From Parietichytrium sp. I65-24A (lineage: Eukaryota > Sar > Bigyra > Thraustochytrida > Thraustochytriidae), in contig BLSF01000031.1 in assembly GCA_012862575.1 (NCBI GenBank), forward strand, positions 186,001 to 250,000: DNA of 64,000 bases, written 5' to 3'. Position numbers and translations under genes: made by a program. Shown piece after piece: positions 29,801-41,191 of the stretch (position 1 is its first letter; every line of letters begins with the position of its first letter). Under the pieces are notes generated by a model, which saw only the letters and a list, made by a program, of their open reading frames with translations, searched no databases and was not told the DNA's origin.

Positions 29801-32800
29801 GGAGCTGCATTTCCGCTGCCAGCACAATAGTTTCCAGGAGTACACTCCAGACAAGCACTCTCAGACGTGGAACCTTCGTCAGGGTTATAAGTACCAGACG
29901 GGCACGGGTACGGAAAGATTGAGGAAGAATTGCAGAAATAACCAGCTTCGCACTCCCCTGTTGGTTCAGCCAGCCCAGGAGTAGAGCAATACTTCCCGAT
30001 GTCGCAGGGGACACAGGCTAGAGCACTCGTAGAGCGCGACTGAGTATTGTAAGTCCCACTCGGGCATGGCTCAGGGTAAGACGACCCTTCCACGCAAAAA
30101 TGCCCTGGCCAGCATATGTCTCCGAGTGCGAGACCATTCGGAGCACTTTGCGTGGAACCTGTGAGACAGTAATGTCCAGCTTCGCACTTTCCAGAGGGCT
30201 CGGTCAGACCATAGCTGTTGCAATAATAGCCCGAGGTACAAGGCGTGCATTGCTGCTCGCTTGACAGGCCAGTGGTACCGCTAAACGTTCCGTCGGGGCA
30301 AAGGGTGGGTGTAACAGTGGAATTTCCACAGTACTTTCCTGCTGGACAAACCTCAGGTTCTATGGTTCCAATTTCGCCGCAATAAAAGCCAGCATCGCAA
30401 GGATTGCAGGAACCCTGACCCGCTTCCAATCGGTAAGACCCGCGAGGGCATGGCGTGGCGCTGGAAGATCCAGCCGGTGAGTAGTATCCAGGCTGGACCA
30501 TCAATGTCTTGGGGCTGTATGAGCCTTGTGGGCAATAGTACCCCGGATCACACAGTCCGGTTGGATAAGCATTTCCTGTTCCTTCGCAGTAGCTTCCCGC
30601 AGGACAGCTCACACAAACCTCAGCTGTGGATGCACCGGTAGCATTACTGAACGTCCCATTCATGCATGGAGTTGGAACGGAGGTTCCCTTCCCACAGTAA
30701 TGTCCGGCGGGGCAGATACTGCCTACGTCGTCGTACAAAAGTTGTGCCAGAGCCGGTGTATATACGGCATTGGTGTAGTTTGATCCAGGCCCGTTTGGCG
30801 CTGAAGTAAAAGAACCGCTCAAGCAATAGTATCCCGGATCACACAGGCCACTTGGTTGAGTCAAGCCAAGACCACTGCAGTAAGAACCGGCGGGGCAAAT
30901 GGTGCAATCCTCGACCTTTCGAAGACCAGAGGTGAGCCCATAAGTCCCCAATGGACATGGCTCTGGTTGCGCTGCTCCAGTAACACAATACGAGCCTCGT
31001 GGACATACCTGAGGTTCCACACTGCCTGACACACAATAAGAGCCAGTTGGGCACGTTGAGCAGGATTCCACGGCGATGCCATTGCTCTCGTTCCGGAAAG
31101 TGCCCGATGGACACTGATACTGTTCGCTGCCGGAGCTTCCAGCAGGACAGTAGTGACCAGCCGAGCAGTCGCCAGTCTCTTCGTAGCTACCTTCCTCACA
31201 GTAATATCCAGGGGTACAATCTTTGCAATCTGAAAGCAAGCCTTTTCCAGTGTGCGGATTCATTGTACCGGGAGGGCACGGTGTTTCGTCGGCTGCCGCC
31301 TTCAGACAATAGTGTCCTTTCGAGCACGAGTAGGACTCAAAATCAGGCTCCACCTGAACTTGTCCCGGACAATAGAGCCCAGCCTGGCATTTCATGCCCA
31401 GCATATTGCTTTCTGACGTGCGATTTGTGTTGCAGTAATATCCAGTCCGACAGTCCGAGCAGATTCCTTCTCCGCTCTTTGAATACGTTCCCGGACTGCA
31501 CTGTATGGGTTCGACCGTTCCTACAGGACATCTATATCCTGCCAAGCATTCTTTACAAACGTTTTGTTTCTCTTCGTCCTGGTATTGGCCGGCAGGGCAC
31601 AATACATGAGCAGCCAAACCACCAATGCAATAACTTCCCTCTGGACAATCTGTACACTCGTATTCTGCGATTAAGTTTGTGGCACTTGTGTAGGTCCCCG
31701 CTGGGCAAGGGTTGGCGTTTGGGCTTGCCGTTCCCGGGGGGCAATAATGCCCCTGTGCACATGCTCCGATTGTATCGCTGGCACCCCCGATGTGCGACAA
31801 TCCACCTGCACAGTAGGACCCACCAGGGCAAATTGTGCAGTTCTCAGCGGCGATAAGATTGGTTCGATCGTCATAAGTTCCCGCATAGCACGGGAACTGC
31901 GTTCGACTGCTTGTGCCTTGAGGACAGTAGTGGCCTGGAGCGCAAGTATACGGGTCTTGGGTGCCAGCTCCGGTCCCAATCAAACACGCAAAGCCTGCTT
32001 CACAAGGGAGACAGTCGTTTATATGAGTCGCGTGGGATTGGTCTGTATAGGTGCCGGCTTCGCATGGGTACTCGTTTTGATTGACCGTTCCTTCTGGACA
32101 GTAATACCCCGGTTTACACGAGGTGGTAATTGACGTCGTTTGAGCAGACTGAGGACATGAGTACCCTTCGATACATTGTTTGCAGCTTCCTTTCTCTGTG
32201 ATGCCCGTCTGGTCATTATATGTTCCGGTAGGACAAGGACGCGGACTGCTAGAGCCCTGAGGGCAATAGTATCCTTCAGGACATAGGATACATTGGTTGG
32301 AACTGGTCAGTTGCAACGCATCTGAATAGGTTCCAGGAGGGCATGGGTTTGCATAACCCGTCACAGAATTTGCGGGGCAGAAATACCCTTGGGGGCAAGG
32401 AGTTATTGAGCTTGACGAGGAGTACGAATAGAAGCCTGCTGGGGTATCTAAGCACGCAGTGGAGGAAGTGCTCCCCACCTCGGGGTTGTAAGTGCCTGCG
32501 GAACACCCAACTGGGTATTCTGAGCCAGCAGGGCAGTAGGCGCCTTGAGGGCAGAGAGCAATTGTAGCGTTAGAAGCCCCTTCTTCACAATAGTAACCTA
32601 TTGGGCAAGTCAAACAATCGCTTTCCTCACTAGAACCAGGATTGGGCCCGTATGTCCCTCCAGGACACGGTGTAAAGTCCAGCCCTGGAGGCAAGCAGTA
32701 GCCCCCCGCCACACATCGATCTTCAATTGGGGCAGACGATGTTGATCCTTCGGAGCACCAATATCCTGGAGAGCACGGCATACACTCTATTGCCCCGCCG

Positions 32801-35800
32801 TCGCTGTAATGCCCGGGCGGACAGATGATTCCTTGAACCGTTCCGTTTGTTGGGCAATAGTAGCCAGCTTCACACTCGAGGCACTGCTGACTCTTCTCTG
32901 ATTTTTCGGAATAGGTGCCAGCCGAGCAGATGACAGGAAGCAGGTTTGGTGCAGCACACGCGTAGCCTGGGGGACAGCTTGTGCAGTAGCCATCTCCCTG
33001 TTCTGAATACTCTCCGAGGGCACATGCAGATAATGGCCCTAGAGCTGTGTCACAGCGCATCCCGGCAGGGCATGCTGTACAAGTGTGATTTCCGCTGGCA
33101 GAGTATGTCCCAAACGAGCACTGAATCTCAATGTCTTGGTCTATGTAGGGACATTCATATCCTGAGGGGCAGATTGTGCAGAATGTTGAGCCTTGCAAAG
33201 CGTAGGTGCCTAGAGCACATTGGTCTTCCACATCGGGTTGTCGATAATTATCGATACAAGCGTACCCAGCGGGACAAGATGTACACGACGACGCCTTTCC
33301 AGTGGAAAACGTCCCGGGTGGACACTCCTCCACTACCTCACCATAAATGTCAGGACAGCGGTACCCGGCTGGGCAAGCCGTGCAGTTGGCTTGTCCTTCT
33401 AAGGCGTAAGTCCCGAGTGTGCAGGCTGTAATGACGTCACCTCTGACATCGGAACATGCGCTGCCCGCTGGGCACGCTGTGCAATCATGCTCACCCAACA
33501 CAGAGTACGTCCCAGCTTGGCACGGGGAAAAATCATTACCAAAAGAGGAGGGGCAGCTATAGCCTGCTGGGCAAAATGTGCAGTTGGACTGACCAGAGAC
33601 CGAGAAGGTCCCCAGGCTGCAGGGAATAGGACTTGACTCTTCAAAAGGGCACTTGTAGCCTGCAGGGCAAGTGAGACACTCGACACCAACTAAATAGGTC
33701 CCACCAGGGCAAGGAGGGTGCTCCGGGTTATCAATGCGGCGGATTACGAAAATGCTGGTAGGCGAGAACTTCGCGTTCGCCCCGTCAAAGAACTCGTCCG
33801 TGCTCGAAGCGGAGTGAGTAAGCAGCACTAGACCCGAGAGAAATGAAATTGAGTCATCATTCTCAGCCTCCACGGCAGATACGACGACTACTTGACTAGT
33901 ATCCCAGGTTTCTGGTGTAAAGACCAGAATTGACGGCTCTACTGAAATCAGATCCGTACTGGGATTCTGAATTGTCACCGTCACATCAGACTGGGGAATC
34001 GTCGAGAGTTCGACTGCATACGAAGTCCCTGACCCGCCTTCTGTGACATATCCAGATTTGTCGGAAAGAAGAATCTGAGGATTATCAGAATCGTGCATAA
34101 TGACGGTGAGATTATTGCTTGGCCAAAATGACACCCCCTTCGAATAATGTGTATCTGTTGTGCTACCGGTCACCAAGGAATGCGTGATCACAAAAGACTC
34201 CTGCACCGTCTTGTGGACATAGTCGCGCGGAAAATAGACTGACACTGTCTTCTCCACATTCCAATCGCTCGAAGTAAATTGAAGTATGCTCGGCGACACT
34301 TGAACAACATCCCCATAGGCATTCTCCTCCGTTGAAATCGCGAGAGTTACCACTTTCTCGAGGCTGACCTCCTCGTCTAGCCGGACCTGATAGTTTGAAA
34401 GACCACTCTCCCCCTCAACGCCATAGATCACCGCGGCGGATAAAATTACTCGAGGCTGTTCTGCGGCATTCCACTGAACTTGGAACACAAACTCGGAGAA
34501 GTCTCCAGAGGAGTATCCAGCGTCGGTACTTTCTACACGATGCGTGATATCCACCACGGAAAAAGTCTCCAGAGGGTCTAGGCTGGCCTGTCCTACGACG
34601 GTGAAGGACTGGAACACGTTCCAGTCATTCGAATCAAAGATGAGAAACTCCGGATCTAGTAAAACAAGCCCAGTAGCGAGCTCATCTTCAGCATAAATCT
34701 GCACGGGAGAATCTGGCTCTGAGGAGAGGCGAATCATATACGATGAGTTTTCTGAACGTTCGATTACGGTGCCCTCCGTAGAGTCGAGCTCGAGAGATGC
34801 ATGGTCTACATCATAGATTGTCACCAAAACCTCCGCAAGCACCTCCAAATTCGTGTGATTTAGGCGAAATGACTCAGCACTCTGTCGGAATACCCAGTCC
34901 CGATCCACGGTGACCCATATAGCTTTCGTCTCACCGTACGAAGTGAAGCATGTCCTGTTTGGCTCGACTCTGATTCCCCGACTCTCAGCATCAAGGTCGA
35001 GAACCTCGATATCCGTGCAAATCTCCTCTCCGAATTCGAAATCATCGTAGTCCATAGTGATTCTATAAAATCTGCTTGCGCCTCCTTCGATCACCGAAAG
35101 CGTCTCGGTGGATAGAACCACTGCCAAATGGAGTCGCGTTAGTAAAAGGCCGTGTACATGAGAAATGAAATTGAAGACTTACGCTCGATCGGGTCCGGAA
35201 ATGTTGGGGACATAGTAGGGGACGTAGTCGGTGACACTGTTGGTGAGACAGTCGGTGAAACAGTTGGGGAAACAGTTGGTGACACTGTTGGAGAGTTTGT
35301 CGGCGACTTTGTTGGCGACTTTGTTGGAGCATCTGTCGGTGACGGAGTTGGTGAATCTGTTGGCGACACAGTTGGCGCATCAGTTGGAGACACCGTCGGC
35401 GCATCAGTTGGAGACACAGTTGGCGCATCAGTTGGAGACACAGTTGGCGCGTCAGTTGGAGACACCGTCGGCGCATCAGTTGGAGACACAGTTGGCGCAT
35501 CAGTTGGAGACACCGTCGGCGCATCAGTTGGAGACACAGTTGGCGCATCAGTTGGAGACACAGTTGGCGCGTCAGTTGGAGATACAGTTGGCGCATCAGT
35601 TGGAGACACGGTCGGCGCATCAGTTGGAGACACGGTCGGCGCATCAGTTGGTGACACAGTTGGAGCGTCAGTTGGAGATACAGTTGGCGCGTCAGTTGGA
35701 GATACAGTTGGCGCATCAGTTGGGGACACAGTTGGTGCATCAGTTGGAGACACAGTTGGCGCATCTGTTGGAGACACGGTCGGCGCATCTGTCGGTGACA

Positions 35801-36191
35801 GAGTTGGTGACATTGTTGGAGACACGGTCGGAGCATCTGTCGGTGAAAGAGTTGGTGACATTGTTGGAGCATCTGTTGGTTCCACTGTTGGAGAGTTTGT
35901 TGGAGCATCTGTCGGTGACAGTGTTGGAGCATCTGTCGGTGGCAGTGTTGGAGCATCTGTCGGTGACAGTGTTGGAGCATCTGTCGTTGGCGACGCTGTT
36001 GGTGACACTGTTGGCGACTTTGTTGGAGCATGTGTCGGCAGTGTTGGAGCATCTGTCGGGGACCCCGTTGGAGCAAACGTCGGGTTAGCAGTTGCGAAGG
36101 CAACTTGAGCCACAAGGAAACCCAAAGCAAGGGCCACCCGAACTCGTGCTCCAGTCCTCGTTCGAGGCATCTTTTCAAGACACTCTGTCAT
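20833..36191 (-). CDS. Giant single-pass membrane protein: PT-rich stalk, Calx-beta, GCC2/GCC3 Cys repeats, coiled-coil tail
   Basis: Two exons, 36191-35183 and 35120-20833, encode 5,098 residues. The 62-bp intron (35121-35182) has GTAAGT, a TTTACTAACG branch site and a CAG end, and joins ...PDPIE to LVLSTETLSV in frame. Starts are ATG 36191 or 36170; the latter leads straight into a signal peptide (~8-36). Then come: a PTDAPTVS mucin-like stalk (to ~335); four Calx-beta-like segments (~340-800); ~2,300 residues of CPAGYYC...GTY Cys-rich GCC2/GCC3 repeats (~805-3130); a small cupredoxin-like domain ending FTFLEPGIYVF (~3270-3340); a TM near 3395-3422; and ~1,650 cytoplasmic residues, mostly Glu/Lys coiled coil, with a globular part near 4790-4880. 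It looks like a cell-surface or flagellar tether linked to a long internal rod. Function is unknown. Confidence 0.88.
28400..30125 (-). repeat. Higher-order repeat within the GCC2/GCC3 array
   Basis: Within the ~50-residue Cys repeats, a larger block recurs. It begins GDICxxGHxC, passes through GTYN...STS...C, then GL..PTG.C.AGY, a Gln/Tyr-PPG element (QQYDVPPGYFA, KQYISPPGFYA) and AGSYCPDY. Copies open near 30115, 29205 and 28435, so the spacing is roughly 255-305 residues. This points to segmental duplication of multi-repeat blocks rather than single-unit growth. Confidence 0.75.
35190..36085 (-). repeat. Coding minisatellite for the PTDAPTVS stalk
   Basis: A 24-bp unit encoding PTDAPTVS is repeated in near-perfect tandem between about 35365 and 35790. 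It is flanked on both sides by degenerate PTxSPT units. On the plus strand the same DNA is open in all frames (VGDTVGAS-type translation), a simple consequence of the period being a multiple of three. Such Thr/Pro/Ser arrays are typical O-glycosylated stalks. Copy number is likely polymorphic. Confidence 0.95.
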
Positions 36192-38647
36192 TGCGCGCTC
36201 TCGCAGACCGTGGCGAACTACAGCCGCGACGCCGATTACACGCGAGCTGCGTGCTCCACTACGACCGCTCTTCCCTGTCCGAGTCAGTCAAAGGTACTTT
36301 GCGACGAGCAAAGGATAGCGGCCCATAATTTGCCGTCTGAACAGCGAATATTATCAGACACCATACATATACTATATATTAATGTAATGAATTCTATTAG
36401 TCTGGTATTGATTGCACCATCTATGGAGCGGCCGTTAGCAACGGTTGAATCCTCGATTAGCTTAGTGTGCCTCGCGGCTGTGGAGGCTGTGGTACTAGTG
36501 CTAGTAACCAGTACTCCGTGCTCAGTATCGTGCCAAGCCAAGTATGCTCCTCCTCTCGGAACACTGAAACTGGGCAATGGGGAGTGACAGAATGTGACAG
36601 TGTCAGCACTGGAACAGTATGCTCGACACAAAACCACCTTCTCCGATTCCTCCATATGCAAGCAGCTATAGCTACTAGCTAGAGTTAGCAGAGAGTAGTA
36701 GAGCGCATGGAAGGCACCAGTTTTTACATCTCTCAGTACCGGTACCGGTACTGACAGTGAGTACTGAGTACCACCGTGGGACCACTATGGCTCAAAAACT
36801 AGACCTAATAAAGCTATAGTGGTAACTATCCCGGTGCTTAGCACTGTTCGAGGACCGTGGCGTACGTAGCTGGTCCCAGTGTGTCCCGGTTCTGGGTTCT
36901 AGGTTCTGCTTTAGGTTGCGAAAGTCCGATCCCAATTTCGCAGCTAGTTTCTGCAGACAGAAAAGACAGAGAGTGTGACTTAATGCTCACACTTCGTTTC
37001 TCAGGCAACGTTCCCGCCGCTGTGCTAATCACGCTATGCCGCCAAGAACCCATCCTCTTGTCTCTCCTTGTACCTCTTGTGCGCAAATTTTGACAGTCTG
37101 GTTTGTAGGGGCGGCATCTTGGTTCCGCAAAACGTCACAATGCTTGCTGGTGAACGGAGGCTTGGGGTTCAGAGCTGTCTCGAAATAACAGTGCCGGGGT
37201 CTTGTGATCCATCAAGTCGAATCGTTCGAGTTAAAAGATCTAACTCTGCCAGGCCGCGCACCCGTGCAGCCAGAACGCGAAGAGGCCTTCTGGTTCATGT
37301 TGGGATAAACTTGCCGAGACTACCGCAAACTGACGCCCGCCGCATCAAGGCTTCACGCCACACAATGCACTCAAAATTGAAGCACATCTCAGCAATACTA
37401 TCCAGCGCTGCCATCTCCAGTTGTAGACCCAGTCCCACCAAAATGAAGTTGATTCGTTTTGGCCCGAGCCGCGAACAGAGCCTAAGTTTTCTCATTGCTG
37501 GTTGAGTTTGGGCTCTGCATGCTGAAGAAGTAGGATTGGATCACACAGAGCAGCCGATTAAAAAGAAACCTCCGAGTCCAAGTCCGAACTCACAGGTCCT
37601 AGTCCGCCGTGCGATGGCGGATATGCTGTAAGCATGTAAACTTTGGCCAGCCTGAGAGTTCTCGAGACCTGTGAAAAATCACAAACTTGTTTTGATCAAG
37701 GCTGATCAAGATGAAAAGGCATGATTGACCACGAGCGCAAAGGTAGGTCTGACCCAAGTGATTGCGTCTTCAATTCCGAGTCCGGTATCAGTTCGCTTGG
37801 TCAGGTAAGAGAACCACCTGGCCAAATCTCTTAGCCCGTCCAAAGCAATCTGTGGCAATCACACGAACTGACCTGATGACCTCCGAGGGTACCGGTACTC
37901 AATACTCAGTACTAGTATGCTGAGAGCTTGGGAGTCTTGGGAGAATGTCATGACTGTCATGACAGTCATTCAAACATTGTCAAAAGAAAGCCCGCGTGAA
38001 CATGTGTCAATCACTTTGCGAAGCACAGATAAGCTAGGTACTAGTACCGGTAGTCTTTGTCAAGCCGTGGCCCCGACAAGATGTTGGCCTCCTAATCCTT
38101 CTACACTCGCTACTTGGCTGCAGCCATGAGTGCCATGAGCGCAAGCAGCATTCCGCCGTTTCACTGATTGTTCGTGGCAGGGGAATCAGAATGTGTTCGA
38201 TGAGAGCGGATCTCGCTTGCTGTGAATTCCAAGCGCTCGCCGTCACTGCGTGTGAGTCCCCTCTTTCACGAAGGCAATCGGTTGGATTTTGCAATTTGGA
38301 TTGCTCCTCCACCATATCAGTACGGTACTCAGTACCAGGGTACCGATACTGGGTACTCAGTGCCCGTGAACCGGTACCAAACTCACATCAGTACTAGTAC
38401 CAGTGCCGGTGCTGACTATTACTGACTACTCAGAGAGAGCAGTAAACAAAGGCGAACGAAACGACGAAGAGCCAAGAGTTGCCGGGTTGAGCACCACTTG
38501 TTGAAAGAAACAGACCCTGAACATCCCTGAACCACTGAACCAGTCTGGTGCGGTCACGAGCTGGGAGTCAAGTTGAGTGCCAGACGCGCGGGTGACCGAG
38601 AACTTTGACTCTTGCGACACAGCAAGCAAGGAAGAGCCTTTGTCAAA
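36192..38647. promoter_or_regulatory. 2.5-kb divergent spacer rich in GTACCGGTAC/ACTAGT palindromes
   Basis: This contains both promoters of the giant gene and the hydroxylase-like gene. GTACC/GGTAC and AGTACT/ACTAGT elements cluster near 36735-36755, 37889-37917, 38037-38053 and 38318-38405. Open frames at 37068-37505 (+) and 37295-37495 (-) show no recognisable domain and lack a partner exon. They may be chance or remnant sequence. Confidence 0.5.
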
Positions 38648-39684
38648 ATGATTTGCGAGGTTCTTGACGCAACGAACTTTTTCGCGACATGGGCGCTCCT
38701 CATGGTCCTCGGCGGTATCACCGTGCTCACCGTGAGCGGGATAGGTTTTAAAAAGTTTTATGTGAATCCTTCGTACGAGCTGTGGAGGTGGAAGACCAAC
38801 CCAGCGTTTCCATCCCCGGAAATGGTCAAAGACGAGCTTATCAAATCGATGAAGGGTGTGGTCATGGTGACCATATGTCCAACGGCAACTTTGTACATGG
38901 CCCGGTTTGGATACTCCAAAGGCTATTGCGGAATGGACGAAGAGAGGGATTTCAACTATCACGTCAAGCAATTCCTTGCGGTATGGATTGTCTCCGACTT
39001 TTACGAGGTAAGGGTCTGCAAAGCTTACCTTTTTTTCGCTCACAGTGTCGCTGACAAAAGTAAATTTGCTGCAGTTCTTTTATCATTGGTGCGGTCACAG
39101 GTTTGAATTCTTGTGGGAGCAACATCGCGCGCATCACAAATTTTACAACCCAAGCCCATTTGCAGTGATTGTAAGTTTTCTATGAGAAACTGCTTCCTCG
39201 AGACTTGATGCGTTCTGCGAGCGAGTGCATACTAACCCTTGCCAACCTTGTGAAGGCCGATGATTGGTTTGATCAATTTTTCCGTGGACTCCCACTCATG
39301 CTTTTCCCAATGCTTGCTCCAATCAACGTCGACCTCATGTTCGCACAATGGGCATTGTTTTTCTACCTTTACGGAACTTACATCCACCTCGGTTATGAGA
39401 CCCCATACCTCTCGCCACATCAACCGATCATCAACACGAGCTACCATCATCATTTGCACCATGCGAAGAGCACTAACAAGAAGCCGCTCCATACTGGATT
39501 TTTTTTCAAGTTGTGGGATCAGTTGTTTGGCTCCACAGACAAGGGTAAATGCTTTTGCTGCCAGTGCCAGCACGCTGAGGGAAAGAGGACTGAAAAAGAG
39601 TTTAACAGCCTAGAGATCCCAGACTATTCGGTTTTGCTGGAAAAGTCTTTTTGGTTGAACACTACGGAGGCCAAAACAAAATAA
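38648..39684 (+). CDS. Fatty-acid-hydroxylase-superfamily di-iron enzyme (sterol desaturase-like)
   Basis: Three exons, 38648-39007, 39075-39170 and 39256-39684, give 294 residues; all junctions are phase 0. Introns are 67 bp (GTAAGG...GCAG) and 85 bp (GTAAGT, branch TACTAAC, ...GAAG). ATG 38648 is the first in frame. Three histidine clusters, the family's iron ligands, are present: HWCGH at ~124-128, HRAHH at ~137-141, and HHLHH in the last exon. Hydrophobic helices lie near the N-terminus and between the second and third clusters. Family members are ER enzymes such as sterol C5-desaturase, C4-methyl oxidase and the alternative squalene epoxidase of diatoms. The sequence around FYNPSPFAVIADDW does not settle which reaction it performs. 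The TAA stop lies inside an AATAAA. Confidence 0.85.
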
Positions 39685-39949
39685 ACAGTGAACAGGACTT
39701 TCAATTGTATGTGGACCATGCGAATTTATGTCAGGTACAGATAAATAGGATAATTAAAGATGCGAGAAAAGAACTCTCAAGTTAAAAAAAGGGAAAGAAA
39801 AGAGGAAGAAGGAAAAGAAGTCGTCCCATTGACGCTCTACCTCACGCCGCTTTGTATTGCGGTCTATAGAACACTCGTTACATACGTTTTGCATTGGATA
39901 CAGATCCGGTTTGGAACCGTCAAAGAATCACATCGGTCACGCCACTAGC

Positions 39950-41191
39950 TCACTTGGATTTCACTGCATTAGACTTCGGGTTGCCGCTACTCACGAAGAC
40001 CATGTTGCTGGCCTTAGCGAGGGGGGCACACAATTGCTCTGCAATGTCCGGCATCTTGTGAATTACCATTTCGACAACAGCAGCATCCCCGTACGCTCTA
40101 AATGCCTTTGCTTTCGCAGCGAGAACCGCGCCCTCTGCTTCTCCTTTTGAGGTGATTACATTGGCTTCTGCGCGCCCGAAAAGCCTTACCTTTTCAGCCT
40201 CAGCGATCGCGATGGCTTTCACAGCCGCTGCCTTGTTGCTTTCTTCCAAGAGTAACGCCTGGGAGTGCCCTTCCCTCTCCTTTTTACTCCTCGCTACCCG
40301 AGTGTCGGTGATGCCGAGAAGCACAGATTCGCGGACTTGCTCTTGCTTGGTGGTTTCTCTAACAAGCGTTTGTTGTTGCCTCGCGCTTTCGATCTTGCCG
40401 GCGTTTTCCGCTTCTTGGCGAGCCTGGGAAACCTCCTTCTCAAACCCCGCGCGTTTGAGGTTCAAATTACGGTCACTCTCTCCTTGCTCCTGCGCCTGAG
40501 CATTGGTCGTGACGTGTGACTCCCGGGACGCGACCGCCTCGGCAGCCTCAGCGTCAGCATTAAAGGTTGACACGGCCCGGCGCGCTTCTGATTCGTGCAT
40601 GCTCTCGCCTTCCATTGCCTCACGCTTGACTTTTGCGATTTGACTTTTTCCGAGAGATTCCATGTAGCCCTCCCGGTCCTCTATTTTAGTCACAACGTAC
40701 GAGCACAACGAGATTCCAAGGTTGCGCAGGTCCTCGAGCACCATTTCGCGCACGCGAGCAGAGAAAGTCTCGCGGTCACGAAAAAGTTCCTCGACTGTCA
40801 TCGTGCCCACGATTTGCCGCTGCTGGCCTTCAAGAGTTGCCTGCAAGGCCGACCGAATCGAGTCCTCAGATTCGCCGATAAAATGCTGTGCTGCATTCAG
40901 GATCGCGCCAATGTTTACCTTCAGCCGGGCGTCAGAGCCGATGCTCGCATTTGTGTCCAGCAAGTACGCGTCCACTTTGACCTGCGCCACGCCTTTGACG
41001 TCTATTCGCACGCCCTGCGCAGTCTCCACGTCCGTGGACGTTATTTGAATTGTCATGAGCTCCAGGCTCAGCCTCTCCACCGTCTCGAAAACCCACCACT
41101 GAAATGTGCTTCGGCCGACGCGGATCACCTGTCCCTTGCAGCCGCTCTTTACTAAAGCCTCGTTGGGGCCGCACGTGTGCACATTTCCCAT
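39950..41191 (-). CDS. FLOT: Flotillin/reggie
   Basis: Single exon of 413 residues from ATG 41191. The start is set by the hallmark flotillin N-terminus MGNVHTCGPNEALV; frame upstream is open only from a GTG. Gly2 is a candidate myristoylation site and Cys7 a candidate palmitoylation site. An SPFH/PHB domain covers ~5-190. A long Ala/Glu/Lys coiled coil (~190-360) contains the EAE/KAEA-type repeats characteristic of flotillins. A short C-terminal tail ends KSNAVKSK. Flotillins form oligomeric membrane microdomain scaffolds at the plasma membrane and endosomes. It is convergent with the hydroxylase-like gene across 265 bp. Confidence 0.95.
   Translation of the reverse strand: MGNVHTCGPNEALVKSGCKGQVIRVGRSTFQWWVFETVERLSLELMTIQITSTDVETAQGVRIDVKGVAQVKVDAYLLDTNASIGSDARLKVNIGAILNAAQHFIGESEDSIRSALQATLEGQQRQIVGTMTVEELFRDRETFSARVREMVLEDLRNLGISLCSYVVTKIEDREGYMESLGKSQIAKVKREAMEGESMHESEARRAVSTFNADAEAAEAVASRESHVTTNAQAQEQGESDRNLNLKRAGFEKEVSQARQEAENAGKIESARQQQTLVRETTKQEQVRESVLLGITDTRVARSKKEREGHSQALLLEESNKAAAVKAIAIAEAEKVRLFGRAEANVITSKGEAEGAVLAAKAKAFRAYGDAAVVEMVIHKMPDIAEQLCAPLAKASNMVFVSSGNPKSNAVKSK

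Noticed and set aside
30999-31856. 285-codon plus-strand ORF and many other ORFs opposite the giant gene
   Set aside because: They lie antisense to the Cys-rich repeats, contain no domain, and arise from low stop density opposite Cys/Gly/Pro-rich coding DNA.
35330-36030. Regular short repeats resembling a CRISPR array
   Set aside because: Units are contiguous with no unique spacers, encode a PT-rich stalk and lie in a eukaryotic gene.
35152-36108. 318-codon plus-strand ORF of VGDTVGAS repeats, and the MLQQC-type minus ORF in another frame
   Set aside because: Both are shadows of the 24-bp stalk repeat. A period divisible by three without stops opens every frame. The minus frame with a signal peptide and an in-frame intron is the real one.
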